DNA from: Dolichospermum compactum NIES-806
Lineage (GTDB): Bacteria > Cyanobacteriota > Cyanobacteriia > Cyanobacteriales > Nostocaceae
Assembly: GCF_002368115.1 (NCBI RefSeq)
Contig: NZ_AP018316.1
Span: forward strand, 1,916,535 to 1,953,439
DNA length: 36,905 bases
Direction of reading: 5' to 3'
The notes below the pieces were generated by a model. The model was given only the letters and a program-made list of their open reading frames with translations. It was not told the origin of the DNA and ran no database searches. Of the stretch, positions 8,810-17,847 are shown in pieces; position 1 is the stretch's first letter; each line of letters opens with the position of its first letter. Made by a program: the position numbers and the translations under genes.

Positions 8810-8845
8810 GATATTTATGGGATTTCACACTATTGTGCAAAATTT

Positions 8846-9060
8846 TTTATGAGAAACGAACCGCAGAGGACTCAGAGATAATTTCATAAGAGGAGAAATA
8901 TTTTTAATTTCTGGTTTTTTGTATTCTTGCCTTTGCGTCTCTGCGCCTTTGCGTGAGATATTTATTTTTCTGCTATTAAAATCGGTTGAGGATTAATTAT
9001 TTCGGCTTCATTTTCTTTATCAGATACAAATGGTTCTTTGGGGACTTTTCCCAATTACGT
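8846..9060. other. nrtD-narB spacer: dispersed repeats and a 30-codon coding remnant
   Basis: Positions 8851-8874 (AACGAACCGCAGAGG...) and 8932-8956 (CTTTGCGTCTCTGCGCC...) are dispersed repeats; relatives sit at 10020-10050, 13003-13022 and 32405-32442. On the minus strand, 9054 down to 8962 is an open frame with coding-like composition ending in INPQPILIAEK and a stop. It has no ATG and is preceded directly by a stop. It looks like the tail of a lost gene between nrtD and narB, origin unknown. Confidence 0.45.
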
Positions 9061-9070
9061 ATTATGCCAA

Positions 9071-9910
9071 TTACTCTTCAACATGAGCGCAGCGACGATA
9101 GAGGAAGTCTAAGGCATAGTTTCGTAGGTTGTAATATTCTGGATTTTCCATAATCCGGCGACGGTTGCGAGGACGAGAAAAGGGTATTTCTAATATTTCG
9201 CCAATATTTGCTGCTGGTCCATTTGTCATCATCACTAATTTATCTGCGAGGAAAAGTGCTTCATCAATATCATGGGTAATCATCAAAACTGTGATTTGAT
9301 GTTCTGACCAAATTTGCAGGAGTTCTTCTTGTAATTCTTCTTTGGTGATGGCATCTAAAGCACCAAATGGTTCATCTAAAATGAGGAGTTGGGGACGAAT
9401 GGCTAAGGCACGGGCTATAGCTACTCTTTGTTTCATTCCTCCAGATATTTGACTGGGTTTCTTTTGGGCTGCTTCTGTTAGTCCTACCATTGCTAAATGT
9501 TCTCTGACTATTGCCCGTTTTTCCGATTTGCTTTTGTGAGGAAATACGGAATCAACACCTAAATAAACATTATCAAAAACATTTAACCAAGGTAGTAAAC
9601 AATAGTTTTGAAATACCATCATTCGGTCTGGACTGGGTTCGGTTATGGGTTGACCTTGTAACCACACGACCCCGTTGGTAGGTTTATTAAATCCAGAAAC
9701 CATGTTGAGCAGTGTTGATTTTCCACAGCCGGAATGGCCAATTAAACAAATAAATTCACCTTCACTAACTTTGAGGTTAATGTCCTCTAGGACGGTGTAT
9801 AGTCCTTCAGCAGTGGGGTAAATTTTGTTGACACCATCAATTACTAAGAAGTCTTCTTTTTTCTGGGTTTGTAATTGTTGGGTTTTGTTATTATAGTTTA
9901 CTGTTGTCAT
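9071..9910 (-). CDS. nrtD: Nitrate/nitrite ABC transporter ATPase NrtD
   Basis: This is one of the two nucleotide-binding subunits that power NrtABCD nitrate/nitrite uptake at the inner face of the plasma membrane. The 279 residues show Walker A GHSGCGKST (about 58-66), the Q-loop in VFQNYCLLPW, the signature ISGGMKQR, Walker B LLILDEPFGALD and the switch His in MITHDIDEAL. Unlike NrtC it has no C-terminal solute-binding domain and ends in FLYRRCAHVEE, as NrtD does. The start used here gives a 25-residue polar leader (MTTVNYNNKT) before the ABC core. The 182-bp gap to nrtC holds repeats but no evident promoter. Confidence 0.93.
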   Translation of the reverse strand: MTTVNYNNKTQQLQTQKKEDFLVIDGVNKIYPTAEGLYTVLEDINLKVSEGEFICLIGHSGCGKSTLLNMVSGFNKPTNGVVWLQGQPITEPSPDRMMVFQNYCLLPWLNVFDNVYLGVDSVFPHKSKSEKRAIVREHLAMVGLTEAAQKKPSQISGGMKQRVAIARALAIRPQLLILDEPFGALDAITKEELQEELLQIWSEHQITVLMITHDIDEALFLADKLVMMTNGPAANIGEILEIPFSRPRNRRRIMENPEYYNLRNYALDFLYRRCAHVEE

Positions 9911-9914
9911 GATA

Positions 9915-10055
9915 TTTTTGGTAATAGGGAATGGATAATTGGTAATAACAAATGAGAATTGAAAACTGATACCATTTCTTGATGAGGCTACGCTTAATTT
10001 TGTAACCTTATCTTTTTCTTCTCTGTGTCCTCTGCGCCTCTGCGGTTCGTTCCTT
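9915..10055. repeat. Dispersed repeats in the nrtC-nrtD spacer
   Basis: Next to the nrtD start lie degenerate GGTAATAGGGAATGG-type units, of the same kind as those upstream of nrtC (12067-12095) and of the sulfurtransferase. At 10020-10050 is the CTCTGTGTCCTCTGCGCCTC type, whose reverse complement recurs at 8851-8874. No gene or clear promoter is seen in this gap. Confidence 0.5.
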
Positions 10056-10092
10056 TTTAAATTTGGCGCATCTTTATACAGAATTGGTATGA

Positions 10093-12066
10093 CTAGATAA
10101 ATACTTCTTCTACTCGAAGCTGGCGTTTAATTTCCAAACTTTTTACATATTCTATTGGTTCGGAAGGATTAAAGACTTTGCCATCAAATAATTGAATTAT
10201 TTCTTCCCTGCCAATATCTAAAATGCCTCTTTCTCGTGCGGCTGCACCAAATATATCTGGACGGCAAACTCTGTCAATTACTTCTACCCAGTTTTTGGGG
10301 AAAGCTACTAAACCCCAACGGGCTAATTGAGTTAAAATCCATAGCATTTCATGACGATCTGGATAGTTGGCTTTGTTGAAATAAAACTGATGGGAAGTTT
10401 GGAGTTGGTTGTGATTACTATGCTTGTAATTGTCTATTAAACCTGGACGAAGATGCAGAGAATTACTACCAAGATAGTCAGGTTGAGAAATTAATTTGAT
10501 AACTTCTTCCCGGTTGCGAATATCGTCGCAATATTCACAAGCCCCTAATAGGGCTTTGACTAATGCTAGATGTGTTTGGGGATTTTCCAGCGCCCAATTT
10601 TCTCTTACTCCTAATACTTTGTCTGGATGTCCATGCCAAAGTTCTGAGGTGATAGTAATAATAAAACCCAAATTTTGATCAACTGCGTGAGAGTTCCAAG
10701 GTTCACCGACACAGTAACCATCAATTTTTGCTTCTTGGAGGGCAGTTACCATCTCTTGTGGTGGAATTACCATCAAACTAACATCTACATCAGGTTTAAT
10801 TCCACTTGCTGCTAACCAATAGCGCAATAATAGGTTTTGCATGGATGCGGGATGGACAATTCCCAAAGTATGGGTTTTGTCTAAGTCAGCCTTAATAATG
10901 GCTTGAAAGTCTGTTAAGTTTTTTACTCCACTGTTGAATAATTCTTGGCTGAAAGTAATGGCGCTACCGTTGCGGGAAAGGGTCATGGCTGTTACCATTG
11001 ACACCGGATTTTTACCTCCTGCACCTAATGTCAGGGCTAGGGGCATTCCTGCTACCATTTGGGCGGCATCAAGTTTGCCTGTGGCCACTCCTTTAGCGAT
11101 GTTTTTCCAGCTAGTTTCAGGGTTGAGGTTGACTTCTAAACCATATTCGGCAAAGAAACCTTTTTCTTTGGCAATTATTAAGGGTGCAGCTTGAGTCAGG
11201 GGAATATAGCCAATTTCCAAATGAACTTTTTCTAACTTGTTGTTAGAAATAATAGCAGGTGCAGTAGGTTGTTTCTGGCGTTTTTTTGCTTGTTTTTGTT
11301 GGTTGAGAAAGTAAATTATTTCGTTCCGCAAATTGTAATAACAGGGATTATTAACTACTTCCAAACGTTGACGGGGACGGGAAATAGGTACTTCGAGAAT
11401 TTGCCCAATGTGTGCTTCGGGTCCATTGGTTAACATGACAATGCGATCGCTCAATAATAAAGCTTCATCTACATCATGTGTCACCATCACACAGGTAATT
11501 CTGTGTTCATTACAAATTTGCATTAATTGTGCTTGTAAATTCCCCCTTGTCAACGCATCCAAAGCACCAAAAGGCTCATCTAATAATAATAACTTGGGAC
11601 GGGTAGCTAAAGCACGAGCGATCGCAACTCGCTGTTTCATGCCCCCGGATAATTCACTAGGACGCTTATTAGTTGCCCGTCGTAAACCCACCATATCAAT
11701 ATGTTCTTCTATTATTCCCCGACGTTCTGCTTTAGGTAGATTTTGATGGACTTCATCTACAGCCAAGGCGATGTTTTCCCTTACAGTTAACCAAGGAAGT
11801 AAGGAGTAATTTTGAAAAACCACCATTCTATCAGGACCTGGTTCTCTGACTTCCCGACCTGCCAAAGTTACACCACCAATACTAGCTTGATCTAAGCCAG
11901 CAATAATATTAAGTAAGGTGGATTTACCACAACCAGAATGTCCAATTAAAGAAACAAATTCACCTTCAGAAATTTTTAATTCAATATTTTTTAAAGCAAT
12001 ATATTTACCACCATCGGGGAGGTTAAATATTCGGTCTACATGATCAATTTCTAAAAAAGTATTCAT
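10093..12066 (-). CDS. nrtC: Nitrate/nitrite ABC transporter ATPase with NrtA-like regulatory domain, NrtC
   Basis: NrtC pairs an ABC ATPase with a C-terminal domain resembling the binding protein NrtA. In the family that domain mediates ammonium-responsive inhibition of uptake. I start it at ATG 12066 (657 residues, MNTFLEIDHVD), the family length; a frame to 12111 only translates upstream repeat DNA. Walker A GHSGCGKST, VFQNYSLLPW, LSGGMKQR and LLLLDEPFGALD are all present in the first 260 residues. A linker rich in Lys and Gln follows, then the binding-protein-like half from about residue 280 (IGYIPLTQAAPLIIAKEKGF). The closely matching word in NrtA (FIALTDSAPLIIAKEKGF) shows the common descent of the two. 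It lies 50 bp after nrtB. Confidence 0.94.
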   Translation of the reverse strand: MNTFLEIDHVDRIFNLPDGGKYIALKNIELKISEGEFVSLIGHSGCGKSTLLNIIAGLDQASIGGVTLAGREVREPGPDRMVVFQNYSLLPWLTVRENIALAVDEVHQNLPKAERRGIIEEHIDMVGLRRATNKRPSELSGGMKQRVAIARALATRPKLLLLDEPFGALDALTRGNLQAQLMQICNEHRITCVMVTHDVDEALLLSDRIVMLTNGPEAHIGQILEVPISRPRQRLEVVNNPCYYNLRNEIIYFLNQQKQAKKRQKQPTAPAIISNNKLEKVHLEIGYIPLTQAAPLIIAKEKGFFAEYGLEVNLNPETSWKNIAKGVATGKLDAAQMVAGMPLALTLGAGGKNPVSMVTAMTLSRNGSAITFSQELFNSGVKNLTDFQAIIKADLDKTHTLGIVHPASMQNLLLRYWLAASGIKPDVDVSLMVIPPQEMVTALQEAKIDGYCVGEPWNSHAVDQNLGFIITITSELWHGHPDKVLGVRENWALENPQTHLALVKALLGACEYCDDIRNREEVIKLISQPDYLGSNSLHLRPGLIDNYKHSNHNQLQTSHQFYFNKANYPDRHEMLWILTQLARWGLVAFPKNWVEVIDRVCRPDIFGAAARERGILDIGREEIIQLFDGKVFNPSEPIEYVKSLEIKRQLRVEEVFI

Positions 12067-12115
12067 TATGAATGGTAATGGGTAATTGGTAATGTAAAAA
12101 ATTACGAACAAAGAA

Positions 12116-12958
12116 TTATTTTTGTTCTGTCGTTACAACCTTTTGGGCAACAAAAGCCACCATTCTATCTAAAACTAATCCCACCAAACCGACATATACC
12201 AAGGCGATAATAATCTCACTCATATTAGTTTCAGTAGTCGTATTATAGGCATCCCAAATAAACGAACCAATACCCACACCACCAACCAACATTTCCGCCG
12301 CAACAATTGCCAACCAAGATAAACCGATGCCAATTCTTAAACCCGTAAAAATATAAGGAACAGTTGCCGGAAAAACAATTTTCAAGAAATATTTGCCCTT
12401 ACGCAACCGCAAAACCCGAGCCACATTTACATAATCTTGGGGAATATTTTGTACACCCACTGTGGTATTAATTAAAATCGGCCAAATCGAAGTAATGAAA
12501 ATTACGAAAATTGCCGAAGGATTAGCTTGTTGAAACCCAGCTAAAGAAATGGGCAACCAAGCCAAAGGTGGAATAGTTCTTAATACCTGAAAAATCGGAT
12601 CTACAGCATTATACAGAAAAGTATTAGAACCAATTAAGATTCCTAAAACAACCCCGACAACTGCTGCTAAAGAAAAACCTAAAGCCACCCGTCCCAAGCT
12701 GGTAAATATCTGCCAACCTAAACCCTTATCACTGCCACCATTATCAAAGAAAGGATGAAGAATAAAAGGGTCCCAAGTTTCCCGAATTGTTTCTATCGGA
12801 CCAGGTAATTGAAAACTAGGAATTAAACAAAGTAATTCCCACAACGCCAGAAAAACAAATAATCCAAACAGCGGCGGCAAAACCTTATTGATCAAAAACT
12901 TATTAATAGCCTTCTGTTGCTTACTAACAACTCTACGACTTCCAACAATAGCAGCCAT
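12116..12958 (-). CDS. nrtB: Nitrate/nitrite ABC transporter permease NrtB
   Basis: NrtB is the integral membrane subunit, working as a homodimer, that forms the translocation path for nitrate and nitrite. The 280 residues hold a basic N-terminus, a first membrane helix at about 29-46, and five more in the BPD_transp_1 domain from about residue 85. The cytoplasmic EAA-type loop that docks NrtC/NrtD is visible in VARVLRLRKG...IVFPATVPYIFTGLRIG. Its start is preceded by GGAGAAAT, a usable ribosome binding site. A 129-bp spacer with a hairpin separates it from nrtA. Confidence 0.93.
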   Translation of the reverse strand: MAAIVGSRRVVSKQQKAINKFLINKVLPPLFGLFVFLALWELLCLIPSFQLPGPIETIRETWDPFILHPFFDNGGSDKGLGWQIFTSLGRVALGFSLAAVVGVVLGILIGSNTFLYNAVDPIFQVLRTIPPLAWLPISLAGFQQANPSAIFVIFITSIWPILINTTVGVQNIPQDYVNVARVLRLRKGKYFLKIVFPATVPYIFTGLRIGIGLSWLAIVAAEMLVGGVGIGSFIWDAYNTTTETNMSEIIIALVYVGLVGLVLDRMVAFVAQKVVTTEQK

Positions 12959-13002
12959 TGATTTCTCCTAAGTAAAATATTAAAAATCTCTTTTCCTTCT
13001 CT

Positions 13003-13081
13003 TCTTTGCGCCTTTGCGTGAGACTTAAAAATCTAATTAATCTAATAGATTTTGTTGGGTTGCACTTTCGTTTAACCCAAC
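13003..13081. promoter_or_regulatory. nrtA-nrtB spacer with hairpin and dispersed repeat
   Basis: GTTGGGTT (13054-13061) and AACCCAAC (13074-13081) make a perfect 8-bp stem with a 12-base loop, seven bases after the nrtA stop. On the transcript it is followed by A-rich bases and not a U-run. A role in protecting the upstream nrtA message or in partial termination is therefore likelier than full termination. This would raise NrtA over the membrane subunits, as is usual for binding proteins. Beside it lies the CTTTGCGCCTTTGCGTGAG repeat (13003-13022). Confidence 0.45.
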
Positions 13082-13087
13082 CGATAA

Positions 13088-14413
13088 TTACACCTTTTTA
13101 ATTTGCAAACTCTTTAAATATTCCTCTGGTTTTTCAGGATCAAACTTCACCCCATCAAAAAATGTTTCCACACCACGAGAAGAACTAGTAGGAATTTCCG
13201 CAGCAGAGACACCCAAAGCCTTAGCAGCTTGTTTCCATAAATCCTCTCTATTAACTTGATCAACAACTTCCTTCACTTTCGTATCTTTAGGTAAATAACC
13301 CCAACGAATTTCTTCAGTTAAAAACCAAGTATCATGACTCTTATAGGGATAGGAAGCATTATTTTCCCAATACTTCATGCGATATGCAAAGTTTTGTTCC
13401 TTGCGTCCATCACCATAATCAATATTACCTTTAGCCCGTTCTAAAATATCAGCGACAGCAACATTAAAGTATTTTCTATCAGCGCAGATTTTACACATTT
13501 CTTCTTTATTTTCTGGCTGATCACACCATTGTTGTGCTTCCATAATTGCCATTAATAATGCTTGTGTAGAATTGGGATTTTTATCAACCCAATCTTTCCG
13601 CATAGCAAAAGCTTTTTCTGGATGGTTATTCCATAATTCACCTGTAGATAAAGCTGTATAACCTAATTTTTGGCTGACTAATTGAGCGTTCCAAGGTTCA
13701 CCTACACAAAAAGCATCAATAGTTCCGACCTTCATATTCGCCACCATTTGTGGTGGTGGTACTGCTTCCAAAATTACATCTTGATCAGGATTAATACCAC
13801 CAGCAGCTAACCAATAACGCATCCATAAATCGTGAGTACCACCCGGGAAAGTCATGGCAACTTTGATGGATTTTTTATCAGCTTTGGCTTTATTGACTGA
13901 TTCTTTCAGTGATTTACTTTGTGAACGAACTTTCAAATCTTTGAATTTTTCAGCAACGGAAATAGCTTGACCATTGATATTTAACCGCGCCAAAAGATAC
14001 ATTGGCACTTTATCATTCATGGTCAAAAGATAGGGCATGGGGGTAAGAATATGTGCGCCATCAATACCACCACCAGATGAGCCAATTTTCAAGTTATCAC
14101 GAGTGACTGGCCAGGATTTTTGTTTGCTGACATCAACATCTGTCATGCCGTATTTAGCAAAGAAACCTTTTTCTTTAGCAATAATTAAAGGTGCGGAATC
14201 TGTTAAAGCAATAAATCCTAATTTTGCTGTGGTTGTTTCTACTTTGGGGGCATTACTAACTGTGGAATTGTTAGCAAGTTTGGTATTAGAAGAAGCAGCA
14301 GTATCTGTTGTTGCTGACTTAGAGTTACTAGATGAACAACCGTGGACTAAAATAGAAGTTGCTGCTGCTACACTGGAGGTAATAATAAATTTTCTGCGAG
14401 AAATATTGCTCAT
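13088..14413 (-). CDS. nrtA: Nitrate/nitrite-binding lipoprotein NrtA
   Basis: NrtA is the high-affinity periplasmic binding protein of the nitrate/nitrite ABC transporter, anchored to the outer face of the plasma membrane. The 441 residues begin with a twin-arginine-like SRRKFI (5-10) and a hydrophobic stretch. A lipobox LVHGC follows, with Cys26 as the lipidation site, and then a Ser/Thr-rich linker. The mature domain has the NrtA/SsuA-like pattern FIALTDSAPLIIAKEKGF and FCVGEPWNAQLV. It lies 61 bp after nirA and reads in the same direction, so the NtcA promoter upstream of nirA should drive it. Confidence 0.95.
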   Translation of the reverse strand: MSNISRRKFIITSSVAAATSILVHGCSSSNSKSATTDTAASSNTKLANNSTVSNAPKVETTTAKLGFIALTDSAPLIIAKEKGFFAKYGMTDVDVSKQKSWPVTRDNLKIGSSGGGIDGAHILTPMPYLLTMNDKVPMYLLARLNINGQAISVAEKFKDLKVRSQSKSLKESVNKAKADKKSIKVAMTFPGGTHDLWMRYWLAAGGINPDQDVILEAVPPPQMVANMKVGTIDAFCVGEPWNAQLVSQKLGYTALSTGELWNNHPEKAFAMRKDWVDKNPNSTQALLMAIMEAQQWCDQPENKEEMCKICADRKYFNVAVADILERAKGNIDYGDGRKEQNFAYRMKYWENNASYPYKSHDTWFLTEEIRWGYLPKDTKVKEVVDQVNREDLWKQAAKALGVSAAEIPTSSSRGVETFFDGVKFDPEKPEEYLKSLQIKKV

Positions 14414-14474
14414 GGGAAACTCTTAATCAGGTTTAATTTTGGTTTGCATTTATTTCTGGATTTTGGCGATTAAT

Positions 14475-16043
14475 TTAATGAGAAATTAAGGCTTCTTCCT
14501 TAAGTTTTGCGCCAAAGTTTTGAATAAGTAAATCTCGTAATATTGGTTGTAACTCTTCACAGGGAATACTTTTTTGCACACAAGTTCCTAAATGTGCATC
14601 TTTCCCAACAGTTCCACCCATGTAAATGTCTACACCTTCCAACATTTTGCCATTTTTACGCACTTTAGTTCCCATTAAGCCAATATCGGCTACTTGGGGC
14701 TGTCCACAGGAGTTAGGGCATCCTGTCCAATGAATTCGGACAGGACGTGATAAAGTTAATTCAGATTCCAATGATTTAATCATTGATAGGGCGCGATTTT
14801 TGGTTTCTATTAAGGCAAAGTTACAAAATTGTGCGCCTGTACATGATACTAGCGATCGCATTAATAAGCCAGGATTAACTGAAAATTTCTCTAATACTGA
14901 TTCTGTGAAAAATGCTGTTAAACTGGAATCAGGAATATTCGGGATAATGATATTTTGTTCAACAGTAAACCGGATTTCTCCACTTCCATAAACTTCAGAC
15001 AATCGGGCAATTTCAAACATATCATCAGCAGACAATCTTCCCACGGGAATATTTAAACCTGCGTAGTTAAATCCAGATTGTTTTTGTTTATATATGCCCA
15101 CATGATCCCGTTTTTCCCAGTCAATTTGATCTTTATCTACTGCGGGTAATAATGATTGACCAAAACGTTTTTCTACTTCGGCGCGGAATTTTTCTATCCC
15201 CCATTCATCAAGTAGCCACATTAGCCGGGCTTTTAGTCTATTTGCGCGTAAGCCATGATCTCGAAATATCTCGACAATGACTTTGGATAATAATACAACT
15301 TGGGCGGGCAATACCCAAACATTCAGAGGAATTGCTGCTTCACAACGTTTGGCGGAAAATAAACCACCGACAATGACGTTAAAACCAAAGATTGGAACTT
15401 GATCTTCATTTCCCCAAAAAGCGGGAATAAAGGCTAAATCATTAATTTCTGCGTGAACTGAATTATCTCTTCCTCCAGTAATTGCAATATTAAATTTCCG
15501 GGGAAGATTGCTAAATTCTGGATTACCTTCACCATTATTAGTCAGCATATCTTGGATTTGCTGCACTAATTCTCTGGTATCATAAAATTCATCTGCATCC
15601 AAACCCGCGACAGGATCACCTGTAATATTACGGACGTTATCCATCCCGGATTGGATAGTAGTTAATCCGACTTTGTGAAATTTATTAAAGATATCGGGAA
15701 TATCTGCCAAATTGATCCCGCGTAGTTGTATATTCTGTCTGGTGGTAATATCGGCGCTGCCATTTTCACCGTAACGCTGTACCACTTCTGCGAAAGCAGA
15801 CATTTGATTGCTGTTGAGAATGCCGTTAGGTAGACGCATTCGCATCATGAATTTACCGGGAGTGACTGGACGGAAAAATACACCTAACCATTTTAGGCGA
15901 TGGTTGAGGTCGTTTTCGTCCATTGCTTCCCAACCGATTTGGGCAAAATTTTCTATTTCGTTTTTAACTGCGAGTCCGTCTTTTTCGGCTTTGAATTTCT
16001 CAAATTTATTGAGTTTTTCGGTGGTAGTTGCTGTTTCTATCAT
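14475..16043 (-). CDS. nirA: Ferredoxin-nitrite reductase NirA
   Basis: NirA carries out the six-electron reduction of nitrite to ammonium with reduced ferredoxin, using siroheme and a [4Fe-4S] cluster. The 522 residues fit the cyanobacterial family. The four cluster ligands are Cys401 and Cys407 (SCTGAQFC) plus Cys442 and Cys446 (GCPNSC). Siroheme-binding Arg/Lys-rich strands such as ADITTRQNIQLRG (97-109) and the second-repeat counterpart IRFTVEQNIIIPN (357-369) are clear. It is the first gene of the operon, behind an NtcA promoter. The start MIETATTTEK is the first ATG downstream of that promoter and leaves a leader of about 120 bases. Confidence 0.95.
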   Translation of the reverse strand: MIETATTTEKLNKFEKFKAEKDGLAVKNEIENFAQIGWEAMDENDLNHRLKWLGVFFRPVTPGKFMMRMRLPNGILNSNQMSAFAEVVQRYGENGSADITTRQNIQLRGINLADIPDIFNKFHKVGLTTIQSGMDNVRNITGDPVAGLDADEFYDTRELVQQIQDMLTNNGEGNPEFSNLPRKFNIAITGGRDNSVHAEINDLAFIPAFWGNEDQVPIFGFNVIVGGLFSAKRCEAAIPLNVWVLPAQVVLLSKVIVEIFRDHGLRANRLKARLMWLLDEWGIEKFRAEVEKRFGQSLLPAVDKDQIDWEKRDHVGIYKQKQSGFNYAGLNIPVGRLSADDMFEIARLSEVYGSGEIRFTVEQNIIIPNIPDSSLTAFFTESVLEKFSVNPGLLMRSLVSCTGAQFCNFALIETKNRALSMIKSLESELTLSRPVRIHWTGCPNSCGQPQVADIGLMGTKVRKNGKMLEGVDIYMGGTVGKDAHLGTCVQKSIPCEELQPILRDLLIQNFGAKLKEEALISH

Positions 16044-16151
16044 CGGCTTTTTTTGGGGAACAGGACTGAATTAACTGTGTATCCGTGTTCTTATCGGTTT
16101 TGTACTTGCCACTTTGGGGAAATAACTGATAGTAGTTTCCTGGTTGGTGGT

Positions 16152-16227
16152 GTAACAGTTTCGATATTGTTACGTTAGTGTGATTTTTCATAACAGTTCG
16201 TATAGTAGGTTACTAAATTTTGGTAAC
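16152..16227 (-). promoter_or_regulatory. NtcA-activated promoter of nirA operon with flanking dyads
   Basis: GTATAGTAGGTTAC at 16200-16213 is a perfect NtcA site (GTA-N8-TAC). On the minus strand it is followed after exactly 22 bases by TAACGT (16177-16172), which fits the TAN3T -10 box. That spacing is the class II NtcA promoter layout, so transcription should start near 16165. Two more dyads are present. GTTAC-N9-GTAAC (16209-16227) overlaps the NtcA site, and GTAACA-N10-TGTTAC (16152-16173) overlaps the -10 and start. They might bind a LysR-type co-activator such as NtcB, which is an inference. Confidence 0.8.
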
Positions 16228-16353
16228 TATGCAAAAATCGGATATAAATATTGCGGTTATTGCATAAATTATTTTAATACACGAATACGAATTTATATAG
16301 ATAGAAGCGATAATGGTAGTATGGTTTTTCGCATAGGTAGTCTATTTATTTTA

Positions 16354-16375
16354 GGTAGTGATTCGGATCACTACC
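16354..16375. other. 9-bp hairpin between nirA and the defence genes
   Basis: GGTAGTGAT and ATCACTACC form a perfect stem around a TCGG loop. It lacks a U-run on either strand, so it is not a clear terminator. It lies in the 453-bp divergent region between nirA and the AAA ATPase gene and could be an operator or an insulator. Apart from this hairpin and the nirA promoter I see no gene in 16044-16496. Confidence 0.45.
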
Positions 16376-16496
16376 AACTCTTGTAGGATGAGCAATATCC
16401 ATGATATATATAAAGGATTAAAATTCATAAGATTATCTTACTTTAGAAGTCTTTTATAAGTATGATAGAAGCAATTGACTAGATACTTCAATAATT

Positions 16497-17846
16497 ATGT
16501 TAATTAGATTCACAGTAGAAAATTTTTTATCCTTTAACCAAAGAATAGACTTTAATATGATTGCTGCCGATGATACTAACCATAGTCATCATGTAGTTAA
16601 AGGTGATTCTGATGATTCAATAAGATTACTGAGAACATCTATAATTTATGGTGCTAATGCTTCTGGCAAATCTAATTTAATTAAAGCCATGAAATTTGCC
16701 AGAGATTTCATTGTTGATGGTGTGGAAAAAAATACAAATATAAATATTAATAATTTTAAATTAGATAAAACCTGTTATACAAAACCATCCAGGTTTGAAT
16801 TTGAGTTTAGAAATCAGGATAAACAGTATGCTTATGGTTTTCTAGTTGATAAACATAAAATTCATGAAGAATGGTTGTTTGAAATTGGTGTAAATACGGA
16901 AATACCTATTTATGAAAGAATAGGAGAAGATATTAATTTTCATAATTTTAATCATGAGGTTTTTTTAAATAGTTCTAAAGATGAAAAAAATAGAATCCGT
17001 TATGAAGCAGCGAGTACAAGAGAAAATTTACTTTTTTTAACTAACTCACAAGAACGGAAAGTTAAACAACTAGAATCTATATATGAATGGTTTAATGATG
17101 TTTTAACAATTATTTTTCCCGATTCCAAGCCTCTTCTACATTTTTTTAGTCAATCAGTTCAAAATTCTTTGGGTAAGTTTTTAGAATCATTAGATTTGGG
17201 AATTAAAAAAGTTACTACTAATACAATTGATTTAGATGACTATAAGAAAATACCTTCAGAAATTAAAGATAAGATCAAGAAAGATTTTCCCTATAAGGAA
17301 GGTGAGGAAAATGCAATATTTATACCAGCATTAAAATGTATTATTTCTAGAGCAAAAGATGAAACCGATAAATTGATGGTTCTCAATTTATCACCAGTAA
17401 GATTAGACAAAGAAAATAATGAAGTGAAGTTTGAAATATCAGAAGAGTCAGACGGAACCCAAAGACTAATAGATTTATTCCCTATGCTGATACATTTAGC
17501 GCGGGGTAATGCTGTTTATGTCATAGATGAAATCGAAAGAAGTCTACATTCTTTACTAATGAAAAAACTCTTTGATTATTTTCTAAATAATACTGAAAAC
17601 ACGAATTTAAATAGTCAGTTAATTGCTACTACCCATGAAGTTTTTTTACTAGACATAAAGGATATTTTTAGAAAAGATGAAATTTGGTTTGTAGAAAAAG
17701 ATAAACATGGACAATCTGTACTTTATTCTTTAGCTAATACAGACGTTGAAAATCTAGATTTAGCTGCTGGATATCTTAATGGAAGATTTGGAGCAATACC
17801 TTTTATTAAAAATTTAAAATCATTGGGATGGAGAGAGGAAAAATAA
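16497..17846 (+). CDS. AAA/OLD-like ATPase of an AbiL (RloA-RloB)-type defence pair
   Basis: The 449-residue AAA_15/AAA_21-type protein is related to RloA and AbiLi, the ATPase half of two-gene phage-defence modules. Visible are the N-terminal strand and turn MLIRFTVENFLSFNQR, Walker A GANASGKS (52-59), an ABC-like signature EESDGTQRLIDLFP (316-329), Walker B VYVIDEIE (340-347) and the switch His in ATTHE (His380). The C-terminus has the family word LAAGYLNGRFGAIPF. The middle (about 120-300) would be the coiled-coil/insertion region. By analogy with AbiL and PARIS it may sense infection and hold or activate the partner nuclease. The gene is very AT-rich, has no clear ribosome binding site, and is followed after one base by its partner. 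Confidence 0.78.
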   Translation: MLIRFTVENFLSFNQRIDFNMIAADDTNHSHHVVKGDSDDSIRLLRTSIIYGANASGKSNLIKAMKFARDFIVDGVEKNTNININNFKLDKTCYTKPSRFEFEFRNQDKQYAYGFLVDKHKIHEEWLFEIGVNTEIPIYERIGEDINFHNFNHEVFLNSSKDEKNRIRYEAASTRENLLFLTNSQERKVKQLESIYEWFNDVLTIIFPDSKPLLHFFSQSVQNSLGKFLESLDLGIKKVTTNTIDLDDYKKIPSEIKDKIKKDFPYKEGEENAIFIPALKCIISRAKDETDKLMVLNLSPVRLDKENNEVKFEISEESDGTQRLIDLFPMLIHLARGNAVYVIDEIERSLHSLLMKKLFDYFLNNTENTNLNSQLIATTHEVFLLDIKDIFRKDEIWFVEKDKHGQSVLYSLANTDVENLDLAAGYLNGRFGAIPFIKNLKSLGWREEK

Positions 17847-17847
17847 A

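Noticed and set aside
10496..11746. Plus-strand frames within nrtC
   Set aside because: They are antisense shadows of a well-supported gene.
12067..12111. Longer nrtC start
   Set aside because: The extra 15 codons translate GGTAATGGGTAATTGG-type repeat DNA; ATG 12066 gives the normal NrtC length.
16354..16375. Hairpin as intrinsic terminator
   Set aside because: No U-run follows on either strand, so it is listed only as a hairpin.
15808..16386. Small frames around the nirA start and promoter
   Set aside because: They overlap nirA antisense or the NtcA promoter and show no family features or ribosome binding sites.
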